Assembly: GCA_034437455.1 (NCBI GenBank)
Contig: DAOTUB010000038.1
Span: forward strand, 1 to 13,534
Direction of reading: 5' to 3'
DNA: 13,534 nt
Origin: DAOTUB01 sp034437455
Lineage (GTDB): Bacteria; Chloroflexota; Anaerolineae; B4-G1
Part shown: in pieces, positions 6,340 through 13,437 of the stretch
Position numbering within the stretch: position 1 is the stretch's first letter
Layout: every line of letters starts with the position of its first letter
The notes under the pieces: model-generated
Seen by the model: only the letters and a program-made list of their open reading frames with translations
What the model was told of the DNA's origin: nothing
Databases searched by the model: none
Made by a program: the position numbers and the translations under genes

Positions 6340-9249
6340 TCACGATTGACGGAGCAGCAGCGGCAAGAATATCCGCTCGGCTCCCCGACCGGGCGTCCCC
6401 AGGCTGACCTCGTCTATGAGCATCTGCCCATTCTCGACCGCTGAGCCTTCTAGCTGGAACACGAGGTCCACATCCTGTCCCTGGAGTAAGCTCAAATCCA
6501 TCCAGGCGTGAGTCCAACTTGACGACGCCGTCAAAGTCAAGGTCAGGGTGCGGGTCAGGGCTTGCGCATAAACCCAGGCCGAACCGTTCTCACCGAGGCG
6601 ATACATCCAGGAGAGGGTTGGGTTCGCCATCTGCTCCGAAATGGCGACCGTCTGGCTCAACGCCGTGGACCAAGCCGCTGTGCCGCTGCCAGTCAACTCC
6701 GTCGCGTGATCGCCCGAGTGGGCCGTCGTGGTCACTGTCGCAGTCCCTACTCCCGATACGTGCCATCCAGTCAGATCGCCACCCTCAAACTGCCCATTGA
6801 ACACGCCATCATCTAGGGGCGGCAGATAGAAATCCACACCGCTCATCGTACCCGTTAGATTGTGCATCGGCGGCAACACGCCAAAGTTATGACGAGAGAC
6901 ACTCACAGCATACGAGGTCGGTTCCTCGTGACACAGCAAATAGTTCCCCTGAGTATCTGTGAAGGCAGGTAAGGATATCGGCTGCGTTGCGGTGACGTGG
7001 GCCATAAAGACCGGCTGCTCCCGAACGGTGTAAACGGTCCCAGAGAAGCCGTATTGGGTCAGCCACGTCTGCGCATCGAATACATCATCCCCTTTCGCCT
7101 CCACGTTTCCTGCTACGTCACGGGCCAGGGAACGAAATTGGTAGATGGAGCCGGTAGCGTCCGTGTATCCGTCCGATGTAGTGATGATTCCCGAGTGCCA
7201 ATTCGTCCACGAAATGCTGCTCCCAGCGCGTACCTGGACGTCGTAGCTAGCCAGGCCGGAGCCGCCGTCACTGCCGCGCCACGAGACGGCCGCCGAGAGC
7301 ACGGCGCAGGCGGGGGCGCTGGCTCGGGAGACCGGCGGGACGGTGTCGATCTTGATCGGGCCAAAATGCACGGTATCCTCGGCCAACAGATTGGCTCCGT
7401 TCACGGCCCGGATGTGAAAGTACAAGCTATCGCCGTCGGTCAGGGTGCGTTGAAGCGAGCTAACCGTCTCATCCACCTGGGCGGCGCTCCTGCCGACAGC
7501 GGTGGCAGCGGAAGTGTCCCAGGCATAGTAGTACCCGGCGATACCACTCTCCTCGTCGCTGGCGCCACTCCAATTCACATGGACTGTATCGTCGTTCGAC
7601 CATAGATCGGCCGTGTGACTGGGACTGCTGACGGTGGGATTTTTTGGGGGGGTATTGTCGACGTTGAAGGTGATATTGCCAGTACGGTATCGATCGTGCT
7701 GGAACATTGGCCAGGGACGGGCAGCGCTTGCATCAGTGCTCGTGTCGTAGATGTAAATCGCGAATCCGCCCATCGCGATCTCTAACTTTCCATCATCGTC
7801 CAGATCATCAACCAGAGGAGGATTGTAAAGAATACTGGGTACATTGAACGAGGTATCCCCGCTGAGCGTTCCATCGTGATTGACAATCACCAAGCCCATG
7901 ACGTTCTGATCAACGACCATGATCTCCATCGCCCCATCGCCGTCGTAGTCCGCCAGGATGGGGGAATAAGGCTGGGTGAAGTTGCCGGGGCTCATCGGGA
8001 ATCCGCTCACATTGGTGCCGTTCCCGTGCCAGGCGTATAGGGACGTACAACTGGCCGGCGACGTCTCGAATTCGCGCCCACAGCCGATAACCACCTCCAA
8101 GTCGCCATCGCCGTCCAGGTCGCCCAGCGCGGGCGGGGCCACCACATCCCCCGCAGTGTACTTCGGCCAGCCACTCACCGGCGTGCCGTCGCGGTTCCAG
8201 GCGTACACCCATTTCCCGTCTCCGCCCTCGACGCTGGGGCCGCTGCCGACGACAACCTCCAAGAAGCCATCGCCGTCGATATCGCCAATGGCCGGAGAGG
8301 AGTAGACATTGTTATTCGTGGTCACCGGCCAACCGGGGACGTTGCTGCTATCCCCATTGATCGCCCACACCGTCGCGTGGGTGTAATCGGAGGGCTGTGA
8401 ACTCCCCTCCGGCCATGGCGGGCTGTTCGTCCCGACCACAACCTCGGGCAGCCCGTCCGCATCGATATCGCCCAACGCCGGTGAAGAGAGGCCACCGCGC
8501 AGGATATTGTCGCCGTTATCCTTGTGGATCGGCCAGCCAACGACCATCGCCCCATTGTGATGCCAGGCGTAGATGTGCCGATCCAATGAGGAGACCACCA
8601 CTTCCATATCGCCGTCTCCATCCAGGTCACCGATAACGGGCGACCCTTCAATGCCATCCCAGCATCCATCGGGCTTCCGCATCCCAGATCCCGATCCCAA
8701 GTCGTCCTTCTTGGGCTGCGGCCATCCAGGAACGGCGGAGAAAGACCACGGAGACGCGCTGTTAAACGTGTAGACAAGCACACCGCCGTTCTTGTGATAG
8801 GCCGGGCTCCCCCCGGTTGTGACGACGATCTCCAATGTCCCGTTTTGGTCTAAGTCCCCGATCGCCACGGAGGAGCGAATATCGCTCTTGTTCGTGATGG
8901 CACAACTGGACGGCGCACCAGCGGCGTTGAGGTCCAGGGCTGTCTGGCGGGACCAGGCCATCGTCCACGAGGAGCCATTCCAAGTAGCGACGTACAGCCA
9001 TCCGGCGGTATCGCCGATGACGATCTCCTTGGTGCCGTCACCGTCGAAATCGGCCGCCGCTGCGCTCGACTGCACGATCGATTCTTCGGGCGGGCTCTGG
9101 ATCGGCACCGCATGATCTGGGGAGCGCATCAATGATAACCCTTGTTTTACCATGTCGCGCCCAATATCCTCGGGCCCAGGCCCCCATCCAATGCTTAACA
9201 GAAGTACGAGCAAAATCACGAAAAACTTGATGTATCTTTGCCTAAACAT
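6340..9249 (-). CDS. Secreted FG-GAP/VCBS-repeat beta-propeller protein
   Basis: 969-residue exported protein. Residues 1-22 are a basic start and a hydrophobic core (YIKFFVILLVLLLSIGW), a signal peptide or N-terminal anchor. Residues about 60-500 hold eight FG-GAP/VCBS-like repeats, each with a calcium-binding DxDxDG-like loop followed by EVVV or similar: D67, D132, D208, D261, D323, D377, D434 and D482. Repeats two and four have variant loops (DQNG, DADG). A WPMFQHDRYRTGN segment (513-525) closes the propeller. Then come Ig/Fn3-like regions (about 535-640 and 640-725), a carboxypeptidase-regulatory-like segment (735-810), a carbohydrate-binding-like jelly-roll region (about 815-950), and the tail RIFLPLLLRQS. 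There is no LPxTG motif. GGAGG lies 6 bases before the ATG, a strong ribosome site. It is probably a surface or matrix protein and possibly a target of the locus glycan; this is inference. Confidence 0.88.
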   Translation of the reverse strand: MFRQRYIKFFVILLVLLLSIGWGPGPEDIGRDMVKQGLSLMRSPDHAVPIQSPPEESIVQSSAAAADFDGDGTKEIVIGDTAGWLYVATWNGSSWTMAWSRQTALDLNAAGAPSSCAITNKSDIRSSVAIGDLDQNGTLEIVVTTGGSPAYHKNGGVLVYTFNSASPWSFSAVPGWPQPKKDDLGSGSGMRKPDGCWDGIEGSPVIGDLDGDGDMEVVVSSLDRHIYAWHHNGAMVVGWPIHKDNGDNILRGGLSSPALGDIDADGLPEVVVGTNSPPWPEGSSQPSDYTHATVWAINGDSSNVPGWPVTTNNNVYSSPAIGDIDGDGFLEVVVGSGPSVEGGDGKWVYAWNRDGTPVSGWPKYTAGDVVAPPALGDLDGDGDLEVVIGCGREFETSPASCTSLYAWHGNGTNVSGFPMSPGNFTQPYSPILADYDGDGAMEIMVVDQNVMGLVIVNHDGTLSGDTSFNVPSILYNPPLVDDLDDDGKLEIAMGGFAIYIYDTSTDASAARPWPMFQHDRYRTGNITFNVDNTPPKNPTVSSPSHTADLWSNDDTVHVNWSGASDEESGIAGYYYAWDTSAATAVGRSAAQVDETVSSLQRTLTDGDSLYFHIRAVNGANLLAEDTVHFGPIKIDTVPPVSRASAPACAVLSAAVSWRGSDGGSGLASYDVQVRAGSSISWTNWHSGIITTSDGYTDATGSIYQFRSLARDVAGNVEAKGDDVFDAQTWLTQYGFSGTVYTVREQPVFMAHVTATQPISLPAFTDTQGNYLLCHEEPTSYAVSVSRHNFGVLPPMHNLTGTMSGVDFYLPPLDDGVFNGQFEGGDLTGWHVSGVGTATVTTTAHSGDHATELTGSGTAAWSTALSQTVAISEQMANPTLSWMYRLGENGSAWVYAQALTRTLTLTLTASSSWTHAWMDLSLLQGQDVDLVFQLEGSAVENGQMLIDEVSLGTPGRGAERIFLPLLLRQS

Positions 9250-9260
9250 CTTGTGCCTCC

Positions 9261-9289
9261 ATTAAAGTTCAACACCAGCCATCTATCAA
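9261..9289 (-). promoter_or_regulatory. Candidate sigma70 promoter for the FG-GAP gene
   Basis: Read leftward: TTGATA (9289-9284, 5 of 6) and TTTAAT (9266-9261, 5 of 6) with a 17-base spacer. The -10 box directly abuts the GGAGG ribosome site (9260-9256) of the FG-GAP gene. Transcription from it would start around 9254, which would cut off the ribosome site and leave a leader of about five bases. The sequence match is good but the geometry is awkward, so confidence is limited. Confidence 0.35.
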
Positions 9290-9396
9290 TACTAGTTTGC
9301 ACCCTCTGGCTTGGGAAGCCCCAAAAATTACAAACAAGGCGCCCGAAGCCCATCTGGCATCAAACACACGTACATCCTGAAATGCAACATTTTATC

Positions 9397-9515
9397 GGCT
9401 CTGTTGAAAAAGTATCGGTTATGGAAAACCGACCTACATATGCTGAGCTTGCATTTCGTTTCACACCCTACATCTTGTAGGGTGTGTTTCCATACGCGCC
9501 GTTTTTCAACAGGTC
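9397..9515. mobile_element. MITE-like non-coding element with target-site duplication
   Basis: A 119-base segment bounded by terminal inverted repeats. The left end is GGCTCTGTTGAAAAA and the right end, reverse-complemented, is GACCTGTTGAAAAA. They share a perfect 11-base core CTGTTGAAAAA (9401-9411 and 9502-9512), and a second paired block TATGGAAA lies further in (9420-9427 and 9487-9494). The hexamer TTTATC flanks both sides directly (9391-9396 and 9516-9521), as a target-site duplication would. No coding capacity is seen. It is likely a short element mobilised in trans by a transposase whose IS has CTGTTGAAAAA-type ends; the family is not assigned. It separates the coiled-coil gene from the FG-GAP gene, and the right duplication overlaps the coiled-coil stop codon. 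Confidence 0.75.
9462..9486. repeat. Perfect 11-bp hairpin inside the MITE
   Basis: CACACCCTACA (9462-9472) pairs exactly with TGTAGGGTGTG (9476-9486) around a 3-base loop TCT. It is a strong stem in either transcript direction. Only short T or A runs follow (TTTCC rightward, AAACG leftward), so it is not a textbook intrinsic terminator, but it could attenuate transcription leaving the coiled-coil gene or protect RNA 3' ends. Confidence 0.6.
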
Positions 9516-9519
9516 TTTA

Positions 9520-10203
9520 TCATCCCCCTTCTGACTCGTCAGCACCGAGGCGAGTTTCTAACGCACGCATCTGCGCCGTGAGGCGTTCAATTTGCCACTG
9601 CTGAGACTCGGCGGCCTCCATCAACGTCAAAAGTCTCTCGCCATAGGTCTGATTGACGAGCACTTGTCTCTCCGCCAACCGCTTCACGTAAAACAAGACC
9701 AAGTTATGAAGGGCGTCTCGTAATGCTTGTATCAGACGCCCAATAATTGGAAATCGCACCGGACGCGCCTCGCGCCCGACCGAAAGCGCCTCGGGTCCCA
9801 TCGCGCTTTCTACCTCAGCCGATCCTTGTCGCTGCATCCCTGCCCAGATATCCTTTGCCGCGGGAGCCATTTCCAGCTTGGTCACTTGCTCATTAGCTTC
9901 CGACAATACTGGATCACCCGTCATCTGAGCCATCTTGCGCAGGTCAACACGCAGCACCTGGATCGCGGCGGCTGTCTCCTGCAACAGCGTAATCAACATA
10001 TCGTGGATCTGAAAAAGAGACGGAAGGATCCTCCCCACATCCTTCATCTGCCGAGCGTCGTTTAGGATCTCGCCGCGCGTGCGATTATGGTATCGCTTAA
10101 CGGCTTGGATCGCCTGTCCGAGCTCATCGCACGCGATAGCGCCTTGGGCCAGCTCAAATTCGATGTCCCTCAACACATCTTGGGCGCTCGTTCGATCTTT
10201 CAC
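9520..10203 (-). CDS. Uncharacterised coiled-coil protein with amphipathic segment
   Basis: 227 residues from a GTG at 10203, chosen because AGAGGGGGG lies just upstream, after the stop of the GT2-GT4 gene. An ATG at 10221 and a TTG at 10236 are possible earlier starts that would overlap that gene. No catalytic motif is recognised. Residues about 1-95 are helical and polar. Residues 151-172 (FPIIGRLIQALRDALHNLVL and two more residues) are amphipathic and could lie on a membrane. Residues about 173-219 form a heptad-like coiled coil ending LTAQMRALETRL. From memory, a similar FPIIGxLI...coil arrangement forms the N- or C-terminal extension of some methyltransferase and GT proteins in polysaccharide clusters, so this may be a stand-alone scaffold for such enzymes. 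The stop is doubled (TGA TAA) and touches the MITE target duplication. Confidence 0.75.
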   Translation of the reverse strand: MKDRTSAQDVLRDIEFELAQGAIACDELGQAIQAVKRYHNRTRGEILNDARQMKDVGRILPSLFQIHDMLITLLQETAAAIQVLRVDLRKMAQMTGDPVLSEANEQVTKLEMAPAAKDIWAGMQRQGSAEVESAMGPEALSVGREARPVRFPIIGRLIQALRDALHNLVLFYVKRLAERQVLVNQTYGERLLTLMEAAESQQWQIERLTAQMRALETRLGADESEGG

Positions 10204-10213
10204 ATCCCCCCCT

Positions 10214-12508
10214 CTAAACATCGATGTCACTCTCAATCACACGGCGATAGACCCGCGCAAATCTTTCTGCCATCCGAAGATAAGTGAAGTGGTCAAACAG
10301 CCTTTGACGTCCAGCCAGACCCATCTCGTGTAATCTCTCAGGCGATTGTAACATACTTATGATCTCCTCCGCCAGCTTAGTAGGGGCCTCCGGTTCCACC
10401 AACACGCCGGTGACCCCATCATCGACAACCTCGGGCACGCCGCCGCTGCGACAGCCGATCACCGGTTTGGCGTAATTCATCGCCTCCAGGTAGATCAAAC
10501 CGAAAGATTCGTACAGCGAGGGTGCGACGAACAGATCACAGGCTTGGTACAGGGAGTGAAGCGTCTCATCGCTGACCATATCGGTGAAGGTCACATACGA
10601 AGAGTAACTTCCGTAGCGACGAGAGAAATAGGTCACGTAATCCATCCCCGTGCGCTGCTGAAACCCATCGTGGAGGCTGTTATCCTTGCCGGCGATGACA
10701 AGTTTCACGTTCGGTATCCGCTCCACGACCGCCGGAATAGCCTGAAACAAATCGAGTATCCCCTTCCGCTGCTCCAGGCGTCCCACATACAGGACCGTGA
10801 GGGTCTCGGGCGGCTGCTCTAGATCGAAGGGCCGGATTGCTTTCTCTGGTACAGGAATGATCCCGTAAGGCACGAGGGTATATCGATCCGGCGTCAGCGC
10901 CACATCGTAGACCCGGCGTACGGTTTTCAACGTCGCCTCAGTGTTGGGGAGCAGATGCGCAGCGCGCTCGAGGAAAGCCTCCTCTAAATCGCCCATGAGG
11001 CGCGCATCGGCGCTGCGATCATTTTTGAGCGCGGCGATCTGCCGGTAGGCGGTGATGATGCGCACTACAACCGGGATGACATCACTGACCGCCGTGACCA
11101 GGCCCTCGGTCTGCCATATCGGGGAGTCCACGATCTGGATACCGTCGTTGAGCATCAAGCTTCTGACCTTCTCATAGATCGCGTGGCCATAGTTCAATGC
11201 GTGATACGTGCTGGAGAACTTACGATACCCAGCGTAGCGATTCAGCTTGTAATTGATGCGATGCACGTAGGCGCCGTCGTAGAAGCTGGTATACGTTCTC
11301 TCCCCACGCGCGATCACGTGCACGGCATGACCCAACTCGAAGAGACCGCGCGCCATCAGATTCGTGAGCCGGCCGATCCCGTCAAACTGCCGGGGCGGAT
11401 AAGTCGCACTGAGCAAGCATATCCGCAGCGGCTCCTTGGGCTGCGAGATCGCGGGCTGCTGGCCCGTCACCGGATCGACCGGCGGACATCGGGGTGAATC
11501 TTCTGTCTGAAACCGAAGAATCGGCGGGGATTTTTTCTCATCCACTTCCTCCCTATCCGCATCAAGCAACTGACGACGTGAGAAGACGCCGTTGAAGGCC
11601 CCATCCAACGCCCCGCGAATCTCTCCCCAGCGCATCTTCCACATTTGAGCGGTGGATAGCTCCCCATCGCGGCAGAGCTGCCCATACCACATCCAATGCC
11701 CATGAAAGAGGTGCAGACATCGGCGCACGATGGCGGTCAGGGGTTCCCCGGCCCGCCGTCCATTCTTGAGGGTGAAATATATGCCGGACCGTGTTTGCAA
11801 CCACCATTTGGCGATATACGTGTATATTACCCGATGGCGGCTCGAGGCCGGCACGTGGTACACCGCGGCTTCCTTGACCGGATGCATCACGTGACCGGCA
11901 TTGACCAAGCGTAACATCGCATCCGCCTCCTCGGCGATGTAGACAAAGAACTCATCGAATCCCCCAATTTCTAGTAGTGCGCGGCGACGGAAGGCCATAT
12001 TGGTACCCATCATCCGGGCAATCCATTGATGCCCCTCGCCCGGCGGCACGATGTGCTCCAGCCAGGAGGAGCGGACTACCTCCTGCTCGAAGAGCGCTGA
12101 CGTGAGCCCGAGACGATGTTGAACCATCGGTCTCTGGGGATGGGCCAGATAGACGACGCCGCCGGTGGCGTCCAGGCCGGAGTCCTCGAAAAGGCGAGCC
12201 AGTTGCTCCAGCCAGCGCCGACAGGGCACAGCGTCGTCGTCGATGTAGGCCACGATGTCGCCGCGTGCGGCCCGTAGCCCGATGTTGCGCGACTGGCTCA
12301 GGTTCGCCTCCGGGCAGCGCAGCACGCGCACGCGGCCCTCATATTCCGACAACATCTCCAGCGTGTCGTCGCGCGTGGGGCCGACCACGACGATGACCTC
12401 AAAGTGCGGGTAGGACTGGTGTTCCAGCGCCCGCAGCAGCGTGCGCAGCGGCCCGGCGCGGTCGGTGGTGTTGACGATGAGGGAGAAGATTAGATCAGTG
12501 GGAATCAT
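10214..12508 (-). CDS. Bifunctional GT2-GT4 glycosyltransferase fusion
   Basis: 764 residues with two complete glycosyltransferase domains. The GT2 domain (about 5-270) starts IFSLIVNTTDRAGPLRTLL, has the metal-binding DDD at 90-92 in AYIDDDAVP, MMGTNMAFRR (166-175), and an acidic EEADAMLR (193-200) where ED is usual. A hydrophilic linker of about 50 residues (310-360) follows. The GT4 domain (361-764) starts LRICLLSATYPPRQFDGIGR, has VGRLEQRKG (575-583), IAGKDN (605-610) and an intact E-x7-E motif at E667/E675 in YESFGLIYLEAMNYAKPVIG. Two consecutive sugar additions by one polypeptide are plausible. The ATG has only a weak GGGG site close by. It starts 18 bases after the end of the frameshifted methyltransferase, so the two are probably co-transcribed. 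Confidence 0.94.
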   Translation of the reverse strand: MIPTDLIFSLIVNTTDRAGPLRTLLRALEHQSYPHFEVIVVVGPTRDDTLEMLSEYEGRVRVLRCPEANLSQSRNIGLRAARGDIVAYIDDDAVPCRRWLEQLARLFEDSGLDATGGVVYLAHPQRPMVQHRLGLTSALFEQEVVRSSWLEHIVPPGEGHQWIARMMGTNMAFRRRALLEIGGFDEFFVYIAEEADAMLRLVNAGHVMHPVKEAAVYHVPASSRHRVIYTYIAKWWLQTRSGIYFTLKNGRRAGEPLTAIVRRCLHLFHGHWMWYGQLCRDGELSTAQMWKMRWGEIRGALDGAFNGVFSRRQLLDADREEVDEKKSPPILRFQTEDSPRCPPVDPVTGQQPAISQPKEPLRICLLSATYPPRQFDGIGRLTNLMARGLFELGHAVHVIARGERTYTSFYDGAYVHRINYKLNRYAGYRKFSSTYHALNYGHAIYEKVRSLMLNDGIQIVDSPIWQTEGLVTAVSDVIPVVVRIITAYRQIAALKNDRSADARLMGDLEEAFLERAAHLLPNTEATLKTVRRVYDVALTPDRYTLVPYGIIPVPEKAIRPFDLEQPPETLTVLYVGRLEQRKGILDLFQAIPAVVERIPNVKLVIAGKDNSLHDGFQQRTGMDYVTYFSRRYGSYSSYVTFTDMVSDETLHSLYQACDLFVAPSLYESFGLIYLEAMNYAKPVIGCRSGGVPEVVDDGVTGVLVEPEAPTKLAEEIISMLQSPERLHEMGLAGRQRLFDHFTYLRMAERFARVYRRVIESDIDV

Positions 12509-12526
12509 GAGGCCCCAGTTGCCAAG

Positions 12527-13248
12527 TTAGGTTGCACGTCTGGCTTTGCTATGCCGAATCTGCACCATTCGCAGCCCTCCCCAGCGAGTGAGAGGTTCTT
12601 GTTCTTCAGATGACGTTGTAAATTCACGAGTCAGCGTGCCGAAATCGATGACCTGTCCTTGATGTTGCGCCACAAAGTCGTCGATGGCCTGGGATATAGG
12701 GGGAGAGAAGCTATCGTGAAAGAGGAGATGAGCCCCTTCCGTTACAAACGGTAGCACACCGCTCGCATCCCGTTTGACACCAGTGTTAGGAATGATCACC
12801 GTCAATAAACACAAAGTCGAACGGACCCGCCAGCCGCTTCGTATGCATGCGGCAAAATGTCCGGCGAAAAGCCCTTTAAAAGTGTCGACCGGTGCTCTAA
12901 AAGTTTCCAATGGTCGGGGTCAATTTGCGGCTTTGGATCAACACATACCAACCGTCCATCTGCATGAACAGCATCTATCGCGGCGGAAACGATCAACGCA
13001 GAACCTCCATTGAGCGTTCCAATTTCAAGGTAGCGCTTTGGCCTCAAGCTAAAGACTAGGGTGTAAAGCAACAATCGTTCGGCTGGCGTCATCCATGCTG
13101 GCGACCAATGAATAACATCCAGGGTGGTCCAATCAATCTCTCCCATACAGGTAGCGAGATCGCGTATTTCAAATTCAGGCTCGATATTTGGGGACTCTCT
13201 ACGGTAGCCAGAACGTATCTTTTGAATGAAAGCTTTGAGCTTGTCCAT
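12527..13248 (-). pseudogene. Methyltransf_24-type SAM methyltransferase, broken by two 1-base frameshifts
   Basis: The 5' part (13248 to about 12829) reads MDKLKAFIQKIRSGYRRE and onward with motif I YLEIGTLNGGS (73-83) and VCVDPK (101-106), then breaks just after AYEAAGG. The middle, in the next frame, reads PFDFVFIDGDHS, the expected post-motif II of this family. The 3' part, in the third frame, reads TGVKRDASGVLPFVTEGAHL and LLFHDSF to the stop. Removing one base from the CCC run at 12826-12828 and one from TT at 12786-12787 (plus strand) yields one 239-residue protein with GDHSYTGVKRDA intact. Total length 722 bases equals 240 codons plus 2. It would be a glycan or small-molecule methyltransferase heading the leftward series. 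Either it is a young pseudogene or these are sequencing errors in short homopolymers. No clear ribosome site precedes the ATG. Confidence 0.85.
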
Positions 13249-13407
13249 AGCTAAACACTAGGGTGGTGAAAATTTGGTCTTTTAGGCGATTTGTTATTAT
13301 TGAGTTCATGCCGCTTTTGTTCCGATTCAACGATTGTGGTACTAGGGGGATTTGCGATTTTCTTAGGCAAAAAGTAGCCACAGAAGCTAAAAACGAAGGG
13401 AACAAAC
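13249..13407. other. Intergenic stretch between methyltransferase and IS3 end
   Basis: This 159-base A+T-rich stretch holds no supported gene. The heptamer ACTAGGG occurs twice in the same orientation (13257-13263 and 13341-13347), each followed by a run rich in G, A and T; this is weak evidence of a degenerate repeat. I see no convincing -35/-10 pair for the leftward methyltransferase. Its promoter may lie here undetected or may be supplied by the insertion sequence. Confidence 0.3.
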
Positions 13408-13432
13408 TGGGGTTCCCCCGATTTGGTGGGCA
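13408..13432. repeat. Probable IS3 terminal inverted repeat (one copy)
   Basis: TGGGGTTCCCCCGATTTGGT and the next five bases form the probable terminal inverted repeat; the boundary is inferred from the TG end and the distance to the transposase stop. The mate lies outside the window. Confidence 0.55.
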
Positions 13433-13437
13433 GAGGG

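Noticed and set aside
6997..7605. Plus-strand open frame of 202 codons within the FG-GAP gene
   Set aside because: It is the complement of the Ig-like region of a well-supported exported protein and has no domain of its own.
12780..12832. Programmed ribosomal frameshifting in the methyltransferase
   Set aside because: Two successive shifts would be needed within about 40 bases, there is no slippery heptamer or stimulatory structure, and this family is not known for it; mutation or sequencing error is simpler.
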